A stretch of DNA of 64,000 nucleotides from Giesbergeria sp. (GTDB taxonomy: Bacteria > Pseudomonadota > Gammaproteobacteria > Burkholderiales > Burkholderiaceae_C). Below, in pieces: positions 33,255 through 41,260 of this stretch. The first letter of the stretch is position 1; every line of letters starts with the position of its first letter. The translations under genes were made by a program, and so were the position numbers. Where the stretch lies: NCBI RefSeq assembly GCF_028686475.1, contig NZ_JAQUCA010000007.1, positions 89,390 through 153,389 on the forward strand, given 5' to 3'. The notes under the pieces were generated by a model. The model made no database searches, was not told where the DNA came from, and saw only the letters and a list, made by a program, of their open reading frames with translations.

Positions 33255-34502
33255 ATGCGTAGAAAACCAATAACTAAGCGGCAGCAACAAAAAGGCTGGC
33301 TGATGATGACAGCCTCATTTGCATTGATTATCACGTCTATTGTCTCGCTCTATACCTTTCGGGAGCAAGCACGCAAAGAGATGGGTGAACGCGCCGAAGT
33401 TCAGGCAGATGCTATTTCAGCTATTCGCACCGCAGCCGAAATTTTGGTGTTTGAACATTATGTTGATTACCAAGAAGGCGTGCCTATTACCCGTGGTGGC
33501 GTTACGCTTTCGTTTGGGAATGCACCCGGACAAGCACTCCAGCCTACGGTTGCACAGCTTCGCCAGATGAATTTGGGAATCGAAGGTGCTTCCGATGTTG
33601 GCAGCTATAAATCCTTGACCGAAGGTGGTTACAGCATCACCATCAATCGCACGCCAGCGGGCTGTGAAGCCTCTCCTTCCGGGGTTGATTGCAACATCTC
33701 AGGGCTGGTTTGCACCGACAGACCAGTGCGAGATTATAGTGCGCCAGCTGGCGAAGTCGATTCGTTTGGCATCGGTAAAATGCTTGCGCGCATTGGTGGC
33801 AATGCCGGTGCAAGTATGTTGGGTGGAGCGGGAGAAATTGTTAGCACCGGCGCGAGCTGGACGGCCCCTAATCCGATTGCTGGCGCACCAGAAGGCATTG
33901 TTTGTGCCCGCTTTGGCTTCGGTGTCGCTGAATACTGGAACTTCTTGCGTGTGCGCGATAGCCGCGATCCCAACTTCATGAACGATGTCACGCTCAAGGG
34001 CGGCCTGCATGTGAAGTCCACGGCGGCCTATGGCGGCGCTTGCGCTACGGATGGCATGGCGATGTGGGGTAATTTCGAGGGCAACTCGGTTTGGCTTCAG
34101 TGCAAGGCTGGAAGATGGGAACCAGGCAACGGCCTGACCTACAAAACCGAAGGGTCTGCCTGCGCGCAGGACAGGGACTTTGCCATTACAACTGACAATA
34201 TCGCTCTCGTCTGCTCTAACGGTAAGTGGGTGTCGCAAGCCCGTGCCGGGTTGCGAACTGCTGCTTATTACCAAAATAATTCCGCTGTACCTATTCCCGC
34301 CTGCACTGCGGGCCTTACACCTTCTGCGGTGGTGTCTGCCGTTTCCGCCAGCAACATCATTGGCTCTAACAATCCCGGCAACAACACAGGCAGCTTTCAA
34401 GCCACCATCAATTCCGCATGGCGGGTGTCGATTGTGGGGTCTGGTGGGCAACCCGCTGGTTCAAACGCAATGGCGTTGATCATGACTTTCTGTAACCCAT
34501 AG
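33255..34502 (+). CDS. PilV-like minor pilin/adhesin
   Basis: 415 aa. The ATG at 33255 follows GGAG. A basic start (MRRKPITKRQQQKG) precedes WLMMTASFALIITSIVSLYT, which resembles a prepilin signal, but the residue at mature position 5 is Thr, not Glu. The C-terminal half has cysteine-containing modules (SVWLQCKAGRWEPG; ALVCSNGKWVSQA) like those at the tip of PilV shufflon proteins. I see no flanking shufflon repeats or Rci recombinase, so this tip protein appears fixed. It ends the pilus operon, closed by the palindrome at 34527. Confidence 0.75.
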   Translation: MRRKPITKRQQQKGWLMMTASFALIITSIVSLYTFREQARKEMGERAEVQADAISAIRTAAEILVFEHYVDYQEGVPITRGGVTLSFGNAPGQALQPTVAQLRQMNLGIEGASDVGSYKSLTEGGYSITINRTPAGCEASPSGVDCNISGLVCTDRPVRDYSAPAGEVDSFGIGKMLARIGGNAGASMLGGAGEIVSTGASWTAPNPIAGAPEGIVCARFGFGVAEYWNFLRVRDSRDPNFMNDVTLKGGLHVKSTAAYGGACATDGMAMWGNFEGNSVWLQCKAGRWEPGNGLTYKTEGSACAQDRDFAITTDNIALVCSNGKWVSQARAGLRTAAYYQNNSAVPIPACTAGLTPSAVVSAVSASNIIGSNNPGNNTGSFQATINSAWRVSIVGSGGQPAGSNAMALIMTFCNP

Positions 34503-34526
34503 GTGCAGGCAAATTTTCCAGCTACG

Positions 34527-34546
34527 ACCGGCCAAATTTGGCCGGT
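34527..34546. terminator. 20-bp palindrome, copy 9 (with T-run)
   Basis: Perfect copy followed by CTTTTTTT, 25 bp after the pilus operon and 10 bp from the convergent Rpn stop. Confidence 0.92.
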
Positions 34547-34555
34547 CTTTTTTTG

Positions 34556-35524
34556 CTACTTCGCTGGTGCAGCAAACACTTCCGCCAAGGTGGTGGCGGC
34601 AAGGAAGCGATCCGTCCATGCCTCCAGTTGCGTTGTGCTGGCCCCTTCGATGGTGGCAATCGTTTCCTGCGAGAGCGGGCCAAAGCGGGCGACAAGCAAG
34701 CGTTGCAGAATGCGCGCTTCGCCCTCTTTACGGCCCTCTTTGCGGCCTTCTTGACGGCCTTTTTGCTCAGATTGATGCGCCCATTCCTCAAAACGTGCTG
34801 CAAGTGTCATTTTTAACTCCTTCAAATCTTGTACCTTGGGCAGTGCCAGATCGTTTTTGCTTTGGCGCAGTAGCACCGCCCTGATCCAGATGGCAAAAAT
34901 CCGCATCAGTTCTGGATTGTCAGCCAGCCATACATTGAGCAGATCGATCAACTCCAGCACCGCCGCTTGGTTGTCTGGGCGTTGCAAGCGCATCACGGCG
35001 GCCACCAGATTGTGCATCGTGGCCAAGTGCGCCTGAGTGTATTGGTTTTCTGCAATCAGCAGGTACTCCATGCTGGGCAAGAACTGCGCTACCAAGCCTG
35101 GCACTTTTGGAATCAAGTCGGCAATGTTTGTCGCTGCTGTCCATCGAGCATCGCCGTTGTAGAGGACGATGGGCAGGACGGGCGGCAGCTTGCGATGCGG
35201 CAGCACCTGCTTGGCCTTGATCAAATCTTGGTACAGCAGCCCGACGTAGCTCATCATGCGTACTGCCATCCACGGATCAACCTTGCTTTGGAACTCGATC
35301 AGGATATACAGGTACACCCACTCTGGCCCCACCTTGACGCGCCACACCACGTCGTCGGTACGGTGGCGCAAGTCGTCGGTAACGTAGCTACCGGGCATCT
35401 TTTCCAGCGTGCTGTAGTCGAGGCTGTGCAGCCATTCGTCGGGGATGAAGCCAAGTACCAAGTCGCGCACTAACTCGGGCGAGGAGAACAGTAGCTTGTA
35501 GGAGGCATCGTTGTCTTGGGACAT
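34556..35524 (-). CDS. Rpn-family recombination-promoting nuclease
   Basis: 322 aa from the ATG at 35524. The N-terminus MSQDNDASYKLLFSSPELVR, then RTDDVVWRVKVGPEWVYLYI and LIEFQSKVD, fit the Rpn/DUF4351-type PD-(D/E)xK nuclease (D-x...E-x-Q). The C-terminus carries the low-complexity charged segment GRQEGRKEGRKEGEARIL typical of these proteins. Rpn proteins cut DNA and promote RecA-independent recombination, and the genes are often mobile and multicopy. It is bracketed by palindromes 9 and 10, as if it arrived as a unit. Confidence 0.88.
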   Translation of the reverse strand: MSQDNDASYKLLFSSPELVRDLVLGFIPDEWLHSLDYSTLEKMPGSYVTDDLRHRTDDVVWRVKVGPEWVYLYILIEFQSKVDPWMAVRMMSYVGLLYQDLIKAKQVLPHRKLPPVLPIVLYNGDARWTAATNIADLIPKVPGLVAQFLPSMEYLLIAENQYTQAHLATMHNLVAAVMRLQRPDNQAAVLELIDLLNVWLADNPELMRIFAIWIRAVLLRQSKNDLALPKVQDLKELKMTLAARFEEWAHQSEQKGRQEGRKEGRKEGEARILQRLLVARFGPLSQETIATIEGASTTQLEAWTDRFLAATTLAEVFAAPAK

Positions 35525-35555
35525 GGCTCGAATTGTAGATGGGCCATAGAAAAAA

Positions 35556-35575
35556 ACCGGCCAAATTTGGCCGGT
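35556..35575. terminator. 20-bp palindrome, copy 10
   Basis: Perfect copy; on the minus strand it follows the duplicated gene tail and precedes a T-run, so it is the old terminator of that tail. Confidence 0.9.
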
Positions 35576-35694
35576 CGTGTGGTAAAGCAATGCTCAATCA
35601 GTTCTCAGCAATCTCCCCTTCCCCCACCGTCCGCCATGTGCAGTTCTTCTCGAACGGCACGCCGTTGTTTTTGCCCTTCAGAACGCTGGTGTAG
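35556..35694. repeat. 139-bp direct repeat, left copy
   Basis: Matches 36301-36439 without gaps at about 130 of 139 positions by eye. It contains palindrome copy 10 (35556-35575) and, on the minus strand, the last codons of a gene ending GVPFEKNCTWRTVGEGEIAE. It is a duplicated 3' end of the CAP-domain gene, now separated from it by the toxin-antitoxin pair. The palindrome is followed on the minus strand by six Ts. Confidence 0.85.
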
Positions 35695-35715
35695 GTCGGG
35701 AGTAGCATGGTGCAA
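35590..35715 (-). pseudogene. Remnant 3' end of a CAP-type gene
   Basis: On the minus strand TYTSVLKGKNNGVPFEK and CTWRTVGEGEIAEN, then a stop, closely match the C-terminus of the CAP-domain protein at 36343. Nothing of the rest of the gene is present upstream of it, so it is a leftover or an attachment-type duplication. Confidence 0.7.
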
Positions 35716-35729
35716 TCCATCAAAGTACC

Positions 35730-35757
35730 TTGATAAATTATCAAAATAGATTGATAA
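35730..35757. promoter_or_regulatory. Probable operator of the second toxin-antitoxin pair
   Basis: TTGATAA (35730-35736) and TTATCAA (35738-35744) form a 7-bp inverted repeat with 1-nt spacer; a third half-site TTGATAA lies at 35751-35757. The toxin ATG is at 35766. The sequence differs from the operator at 9019. Confidence 0.6.
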
Positions 35758-35765
35758 TTGACCCC

Positions 35766-35969
35766 ATGAAAGAACTCAAGCCCATGCCCACAGTGGGCGC
35801 GGGTGCGTATGAAATTCGGATCAAAGCGAGTGGTCAATGGCGCGTAATCTATGTGGCCAAGCACGCTGATGCGGTGTACGTGCTGCACTGCTTTCACAAA
35901 ACCACCCCTAAGACAGCCAAAAGTGATATTGATCTGGCGGCGAAACGTTACAAATTGATGGAGGCTTGA
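35766..35969 (+). CDS. Short RelE/HigB-like toxin
   Basis: 67 aa (MKELKPMPTVGAGAYEIRIK, then WRVIYVAKHADAVYVLHCF). It aligns to the C-terminal two-thirds of the toxin at 9054 (KPF-VGTGTKEIRI onward) but lacks about 40 N-terminal residues. It has its own start and an operator immediately upstream, so the short form may be natural, or a truncated toxin kept by its antitoxin. The start at 35766 is the first ATG of the frame; no strong ribosome site. Confidence 0.75.
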   Translation: MKELKPMPTVGAGAYEIRIKASGQWRVIYVAKHADAVYVLHCFHKTTPKTAKSDIDLAAKRYKLMEA

Positions 35970-35972
35970 ATC

Positions 35973-36284
35973 GTGGTCAAAAAGGCAACCCCCACCCCTA
36001 TACCCGATGGCGCAATCACCGCCAGCAGCGGCAATGTGTTTATCGATCTAGGCTTTGCACCTGGTGAAGCTGCGGTGATGGCGTTGCGTGCCGACTTGAT
36101 GGGCCGCCTGCGTCTGATGGTGCGGGAAGAAGGCTGGACGCAAGCGCAAACAGCAGAGCGCTTTGGCATCGCCCAAAGTCGAGTGAGTGATTTGCTACGC
36201 GGCAAGTGGGACAAGTTCAGCTTGGATATGCTCATTACGCTGGCAGCCCGTGCTGGGCGCAAAGTGAAATTGGCTGTGGCTTGA
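35973..36284 (+). CDS. XRE-family antitoxin (HigA-like), second copy
   Basis: 103 aa from a GTG with GGAGG 8 bases upstream, 4 bp after the toxin stop. Helix-turn-helix at about residues 55-78 (WTQAQTAERFGIAQSRVSDL). The opening TASSGNVFIDLGFAPGEAAV closely resembles the antitoxin at 9401. The pair lies between the 139-bp direct repeats. Confidence 0.85.
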   Translation: MVKKATPTPIPDGAITASSGNVFIDLGFAPGEAAVMALRADLMGRLRLMVREEGWTQAQTAERFGIAQSRVSDLLRGKWDKFSLDMLITLAARAGRKVKLAVA

Positions 36285-36300
36285 GGGGCCGCCAAAAAAG

Positions 36301-36320
36301 ACCGGCCAAATTTGGCCGGT
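36301..36320. terminator. 20-bp palindrome, copy 11
   Basis: Perfect copy between convergent genes: 17 bp after the antitoxin, and on the minus strand 23 bp after the CAP gene followed by CTTTTTT. Confidence 0.92.
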
Positions 36321-36439
36321 CGTGTGGTAAAGCAATGCTCAATCAGTTCTCAGCAATCTCCCCCTCCCCCACCGTCCGCCATGTGCAAACCTTCTCGAAT
36401 GGCACGCCGTTGTTTCTGCCGCGCAGAACGCTGGTGTAG
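36301..36439. repeat. 139-bp direct repeat, right copy
   Basis: Right partner of 35556-35694, 745 bp away. It contains palindrome copy 11 and the genuine 3' end of the CAP-domain gene. Confidence 0.85.
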
Positions 36440-38016
36440 CTTGTGGCAACCACGGGCAAGGGATTGATGGGAATCAGCGTAGCAACGCCATCCCACAATA
36501 GTTGATTTGCATCATTATCTTTGGTCATCACAACAGTGTTGATTAAGTTATTGTTTGCATCTCGAAGCTCCCACGAATCGACCGTCAGTTTTTGACCGAA
36601 TTTCACTCGTGCTATGCTAGAGTAGCCGAAGTCTTTTTTTCCATTCAAAACTGATGGATTTGGAGTTTCATAGCCTTGATGTTTAACATCTACTTTAATG
36701 TTGTTGCAAGGATAAGCAATAACGGCACTTTCATTAATATCTGGAGTAACTGGTGGGTTTAATCCGGCATTCACAACTAAGCCTTTGCTGGAAAATCCAA
36801 AGCCAAAATCTGGCGTTAGATCAATAAAAGCCGTGGCGTGATACGGAATACCCAACAAACTCCAGACACTTTTTTTTGCACTAATAGCTTCACTTACCCC
36901 TCCTGCATATCTAGGGTCGAATGCTCGCGCCCTGTCGCGGGGATAAACTCCTGTAAATCCCGGCATTCCTTGCGTTTGCAAGTGAGTGACTACATTATTT
37001 ATTTCTAGGTAATCAGCATGAGATTGTGCGGCACTATTCAATGCAGCTACAGGCTTACCATAGCTCAGGCCCATGATTTCTCGAACTTTATTTACTGTTT
37101 CATAAGCATATAGCTTATGAATGCTAGTGTAATTACCTGCTACTGGAGTAGCAACCGCCGGATTCCACACATAGTCCAGAATTTTAATCTCCTGCCCATC
37201 GATTTGGTAAGCCGTGAGAATAATGGCATTCAGCGAAGCCATTTCTTCTTTTGTGAAGCCGAAATTAACCGGGATTTCATCCGCATGATTGGCTGCACTT
37301 TGGTTTTTCAAGTAAACAACCGAAAGAGCGTCTTCGCTAGTTAGCTGCTTCCATTCGTTACCACCACCAGCATTTTTTGTGAGAAAGAAAAGCTGATCTT
37401 CAGCTACACCAAAGATGTGTCCGGGCACCAATGCTGCAATCCAGTAGTTCACGCCACGGCTAGTTGATACATCGGACTGCGGGCGCGTGATGTTCAATTT
37501 GACTGCACTTCGGTTACTGTCGTCGATGCGGGCAACTGCGCGGGTTAAGTCCGGGTAGGTGTTGTGGATAGTGAACTTGGCGGTAATTTTTGTCGGATTG
37601 ACTTCGACGGGGCCGTAACCATTTCGACCACGGTTTGCAATCCATGAATCGCATGTGAGAGTTAATTCATTAGCACCTCGAGGCAATTTTCGTGCTTCGT
37701 TAGTGTCAATAATAACAAGTCCGGTATCGTCTGTCGGTGGTGTTTCTGTGGAGAATTTCAAAACATTAGGATTACTGAAGATGCAAGCAGTTGCTAAGTT
37801 TGATTTAGGAGGCAGAATATTGACACCGTATCCACCATTTGCTTGTGTTTTTATTATTGAAAGAAAAAATTTTGCATTATCTGTTTCAGTAGTCCATTCT
37901 TTTTTAGAGATTGAAATTATTTCTGGCCACAGAGTATAGCTTGCTGTTGCATTTGTCCAAGCTAATGCAGAAAGCAGCGTAAGAAGGGGAAGTTTGCGAT
38001 TATTGAGTTTGAGCAT
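36343..38016 (-). CDS. Exported CAP/SCP-domain protein (557 aa)
   Basis: Start at 38016 (MLKLNNRKLPLLTLLSALAW is a signal peptide). The N-terminal half is beta-rich and unrecognised. Around residues 325-420 comes a CAP domain: KVREIMGLSYGKPVAALNSA, continuing with AQSHADYLEINNVVTH, PRDRARAFDP and GGVSEAI, with the alanine/histidine-rich helix and paired His typical of CAP/SCP proteins. The C-terminus ends with the 30-residue tail duplicated at 35590. It is transcribed against the conjugation operon, and a secreted or surface role is likely. Confidence 0.78.
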   Translation of the reverse strand: MLKLNNRKLPLLTLLSALAWTNATASYTLWPEIISISKKEWTTETDNAKFFLSIIKTQANGGYGVNILPPKSNLATACIFSNPNVLKFSTETPPTDDTGLVIIDTNEARKLPRGANELTLTCDSWIANRGRNGYGPVEVNPTKITAKFTIHNTYPDLTRAVARIDDSNRSAVKLNITRPQSDVSTSRGVNYWIAALVPGHIFGVAEDQLFFLTKNAGGGNEWKQLTSEDALSVVYLKNQSAANHADEIPVNFGFTKEEMASLNAIILTAYQIDGQEIKILDYVWNPAVATPVAGNYTSIHKLYAYETVNKVREIMGLSYGKPVAALNSAAQSHADYLEINNVVTHLQTQGMPGFTGVYPRDRARAFDPRYAGGVSEAISAKKSVWSLLGIPYHATAFIDLTPDFGFGFSSKGLVVNAGLNPPVTPDINESAVIAYPCNNIKVDVKHQGYETPNPSVLNGKKDFGYSSIARVKFGQKLTVDSWELRDANNNLINTVVMTKDNDANQLLWDGVATLIPINPLPVVATSYTSVLRGRNNGVPFEKVCTWRTVGEGEIAEN

Positions 38017-38185
38017 AGTTCGCTTCCGTGAGTGATGGCACATCTTAGCATTTGCTGCTGTTGGGTCAAAAGTAGATTTCTTCTCACGCCTGATAGCTGC
38101 TGTTTTCTGTGCATTTTTTGCGCCCCACTTTTCTTAGAAAACGCCGATCATGTTGCATCCAATTGTCTAAACTGGGGGCGCTACT

Positions 38186-41038
38186 GTGCGTATTCTGAAA
38201 AAACTTGCCGCAGGCATAGTGCTTATCGCACAGCTTGCAAGCGTGGGCAATGCTGTAGCTCAAGCAATGCCTGCTACTGTGTTTGAGCGAACTTCGCAGG
38301 CGGGCAATGCCGCATCTCAAGCAATGCCCGCGACTGTGTTTGAGCCAACTTCACGACCTGGCGGCGGCTGGTCTTACGATCCCGCTAAAGATGGGATGCG
38401 CGATCTGTTTGAGATGCTGCCGATTGAGGGCTGTAATGAACCTGGGGGTCTCTCGCGCATTACGGATCGTGATGAACCAGACTCTGCGCCCTTTTGGTGC
38501 GGTGCGCCTCCTCACTGTCTGTCAGAGGAAGCTAATGGAGTTGATAGATGCAAGTTCGTCCCGTACTGCCGCCGTGAACCTCGCGGCGATCCGAACGGTG
38601 TCCCTGGTGCCAACGGTTGTCGGGCAACTGAAGATTTGATTTGTATTGAGTCAGGCAGGAAGCCCGAGGGCGGGCAGTGTGTGAAAGAATGTATCATTGA
38701 AGGCAGGCAGCTATTGAGCTTCATGTGTTCTTGTCCTGCTAAGGCGCTGGCTGCCAGTCCGAATTGTACCTATGTGTTACCCCAATCGGCATCTAGTCCC
38801 GTCGAATACAACCCCTCGATTATCAGCACTCCATACGAAATATCTGCGCCCGCGCTGACAGGTAAGGGAGTAGCGTCTGGTCTATGTGCTGGTTATGTTC
38901 TCAACACAGGAACTTGGTGGAACATTGTGACAACGTGCGAGCCACTGCCGCCCAATTGCCGCATCGATCCTTATACGCTTACAGAAGTTTGTGACCCGCC
39001 ACCCCCTGCACTTTGTCCTGACGGCTCAGTGGTGCCTGCATCTGGAACCTGCCCACCAGCTCCACCTGCTTTGTGCGCTGATGGTTCGCTGAAACCAGCC
39101 TCTGGTGTTTGTCCATCGACGACTCCACCTCCGTTGTGTCCGAATGGCTCGATCAAGCCTGCCTCTGGAATTTGCCCTTCGGCTCCATCTGCACTGTGTC
39201 CCGATGGTTCGCTGAAACCAGCCTCTGGCGTGTGCCCTTCGACTCCAGCGGCATTGTGTCCCGATGGTTCGGTGAAGCCTGCTTCTGGCGTGTGCCCTTC
39301 GACTCCCGCTGCGCTGTGCCCTGACGGCTCGGTGAAGCCTGCTTCTGGAATTTGCCCATCGACTCCAGCGGCATTGTGTCCCGATGGTTCGGTGAAGCCT
39401 GCTTCTGGCGTATGCCCTTCGCTCCCCTCTGCATTGTGCCCCGATGGTTCGCTGAAACCAGCCTCTGGCGTGTGTCCTTCGACACCACCAGCGCTATGTC
39501 CTGACGGTTCCGTCAAACCTGCTTCTGGCGTATGCCCAACACCACCTGCACTGTGCCCCGATGGTTCGGTAAAGCCAGCTTCTGGAATCTGCCCCTCAAC
39601 ACCTCCAACTGGAGTGTGGTGCCAGGCCGGTAGCACTGACCACGAGCTTTGCTCATTCTCATGGACTGCCAAGGCACACGGTCAGTCGCAAACTGTTGCT
39701 TCCAATAACGGCGTGAGCGGTAGCTTGTCTGCAACTTGCAACAATGGCGCTTGGAATGTCACTGGCGTTTCCTGCAATCCCCAGTCGTGCCAAGCCGGTA
39801 GCACTGACCACGAGTTTTGCTCATTCTCATGGGATGCAAGGGCACACGGTCAATCGCAAACAGTGGGATCAAACAACGGTGTGAGCGGTAGCTTGTCTGC
39901 AACTTGCAACAATGGCGCTTGGAATGTCACTGGCCTTTCCTGCAATCCGCGAAACTGCAACCCTGCAAATCGTACAGAAGGTACTTGTACGTTTAGCCTG
40001 AGCAGCGCACTCCACAGTCAGTCAGCGACTGTGCCCGCGATCTCGGGGGGAACTGGAACTCTGACTGCTACTTGTTTCGATGGAAACTGGAATACAAACA
40101 CTGCATCCTGCGTGCCGGATGATCCATTCTGCCCGGACGGCACGGCAGCAGTCAACGGCGAGTGCTTTAAGACTTGCCCGGATGGCTCGCGTATTCTGGA
40201 AGGTCAAGCGTGTCCTGAGCTGACAAAAACTTGCCCTGATGGCACGGTGATTCCTGTCTATCAAGCCTGCCCAGCACAGACCAAAACTTGCCCTGATGGC
40301 ACGGTGATTCCTGCCTATCAAGCCTGCCCAGCACAGACCCAGACTTGCCCTGATGGCACGGTGATTCCTATCTATCAAGCCTGCCCAGCACAGACCAAAA
40401 CCTGCCCTGATGGGTCGGTGATTCCTGTCTATCAAGCCTGCCCAGCACAGACCAAAACCTGCTCCGATGGGTCGGTGATTCCCGCAACTGCGGCTTGCGC
40501 TGAACCCCCGCCTCCCATGCAAACTTGCTGGGATGGAACGGTGATTCCTGTAACTGCTGTTTGTGCGCCACCGCCACCAGTGGAGGAAACTTGTGCTGAA
40601 ATTGATGTGCCTAGATCAAGACAGGGAGCGAGTTACAACGGTTGCTATTCCAACGGGCTTTACTTCAATGAACGTATGATTAAAGCAGAAACTGGGAAAA
40701 GTTGCATCAAATTTTACTATCAGAGAGTAGGAGGCCCGAGAGTATATTATGATCTGCCATATTATCCTGGAAGCTGCGTAACGGTGCGAGGAAGAGGGGA
40801 TCCTGGCAACCAAGATTCCGGGTTTTATTATGACTTCGACACTGTTATAGATAATCCAACTGATGGAATTAGAGCGGCACTTCTACAACGAGCATACGGA
40901 GGTTATCATGGAGACCCTGTGCAATATCAATCTCTTGAATTTAGCTATGCTCCAGGAGGTTTTTTTACACAAAGATTTTGTTACGAATCGTTTTACTTCA
41001 GTCAGGGCAATTACGGAAATTGCTCTGGGGGGAATTGA
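38186..41038 (+). CDS. Large exported cysteine-repeat surface protein (950 aa)
   Basis: GTG start with GGGGGCG upstream. Signal peptide (RILKKLAAGIVLIAQLASVG). A head domain with GGGWSYDPAKDGMRDLFEML is shared with the protein at 41261. Then come ten tandem 20-residue repeats of the form LCPDGS-(V/L/I)-KPASG-(V/I)-CPS (about residues 275-475), two near-identical 59-residue modules with CQAGSTDHE and SLSATCNNGAWNVTG plus a third divergent one, six 19-residue repeats of KTCPDG(T/S)VIPVYQACPA, and a unique C-terminal domain of about 150 residues with paired cysteines. Each short repeat has two cysteines, so a disulfide-bonded rod is likely. Probably an adhesin or pilus-related surface protein. 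Confidence 0.75.
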   Translation: MRILKKLAAGIVLIAQLASVGNAVAQAMPATVFERTSQAGNAASQAMPATVFEPTSRPGGGWSYDPAKDGMRDLFEMLPIEGCNEPGGLSRITDRDEPDSAPFWCGAPPHCLSEEANGVDRCKFVPYCRREPRGDPNGVPGANGCRATEDLICIESGRKPEGGQCVKECIIEGRQLLSFMCSCPAKALAASPNCTYVLPQSASSPVEYNPSIISTPYEISAPALTGKGVASGLCAGYVLNTGTWWNIVTTCEPLPPNCRIDPYTLTEVCDPPPPALCPDGSVVPASGTCPPAPPALCADGSLKPASGVCPSTTPPPLCPNGSIKPASGICPSAPSALCPDGSLKPASGVCPSTPAALCPDGSVKPASGVCPSTPAALCPDGSVKPASGICPSTPAALCPDGSVKPASGVCPSLPSALCPDGSLKPASGVCPSTPPALCPDGSVKPASGVCPTPPALCPDGSVKPASGICPSTPPTGVWCQAGSTDHELCSFSWTAKAHGQSQTVASNNGVSGSLSATCNNGAWNVTGVSCNPQSCQAGSTDHEFCSFSWDARAHGQSQTVGSNNGVSGSLSATCNNGAWNVTGLSCNPRNCNPANRTEGTCTFSLSSALHSQSATVPAISGGTGTLTATCFDGNWNTNTASCVPDDPFCPDGTAAVNGECFKTCPDGSRILEGQACPELTKTCPDGTVIPVYQACPAQTKTCPDGTVIPAYQACPAQTQTCPDGTVIPIYQACPAQTKTCPDGSVIPVYQACPAQTKTCSDGSVIPATAACAEPPPPMQTCWDGTVIPVTAVCAPPPPVEETCAEIDVPRSRQGASYNGCYSNGLYFNERMIKAETGKSCIKFYYQRVGGPRVYYDLPYYPGSCVTVRGRGDPGNQDSGFYYDFDTVIDNPTDGIRAALLQRAYGGYHGDPVQYQSLEFSYAPGGFFTQRFCYESFYFSQGNYGNCSGGN
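39007..39608. repeat. 60-bp coding tandem repeats (about 10 units)
   Basis: Tandem units encoding the LCPDGS...CPS repeat; neighbouring units differ by few bases, with one 3-bp-shorter and one 3-bp-longer unit. High identity suggests recent expansion or recombination. Confidence 0.85.
40226..40480. repeat. 57-bp coding tandem repeats (about 5-6 units)
   Basis: Units encoding KTCPDG(T/S)VIPVYQACPAQT, the first four almost identical at DNA level. Confidence 0.85.
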
Positions 41039-41101
41039 TTATCTATAATGAAATTTGCGCGGATATGGGGGGCTAATTAGAATCCCATTCCGGTAAGTAT
41101 A

Positions 41102-41125
41102 AAACCGCCTTCGGGCGGTTTTTTT
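41102..41125 (+). terminator. Intrinsic terminator after the 950-aa gene
   Basis: AACCGCC, TTCG, GGCGGTT, then Ts. Confidence 0.85.
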
Positions 41126-41260
41126 GATCTAATTGCAAGAGCTTCTATGCCGAATCAGCGAAGCATGTGTGCAACTACTCCCGCCATTGCTGCATTTTTC
41201 GATAGTTGCACTCAAGAAAAAAACGGCATGATTCTGTTGTGTCTTAACTCTGGAGTAATC

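Noticed and set aside
33699..34451. Minus-strand open frame of 250 codons
   Set aside because: Antisense shadow of the PilV-like gene; no start signals and no recognisable domain.
33243..34560. Shufflon at the end of the PilV-like gene
   Set aside because: No repeated inversion sites, alternative C-terminal cassettes or Rci gene were found around 34.0-34.6 kb.
39007..39608. CRISPR array
   Set aside because: The regular repeats are in-frame codons of a cysteine-repeat protein; there are no unique spacers and no cas genes.
38971..39672. Minus-strand repetitive open frame of 233 codons
   Set aside because: It mirrors the tandem coding repeats of the 950-aa gene; repeats keep both strands open by chance.
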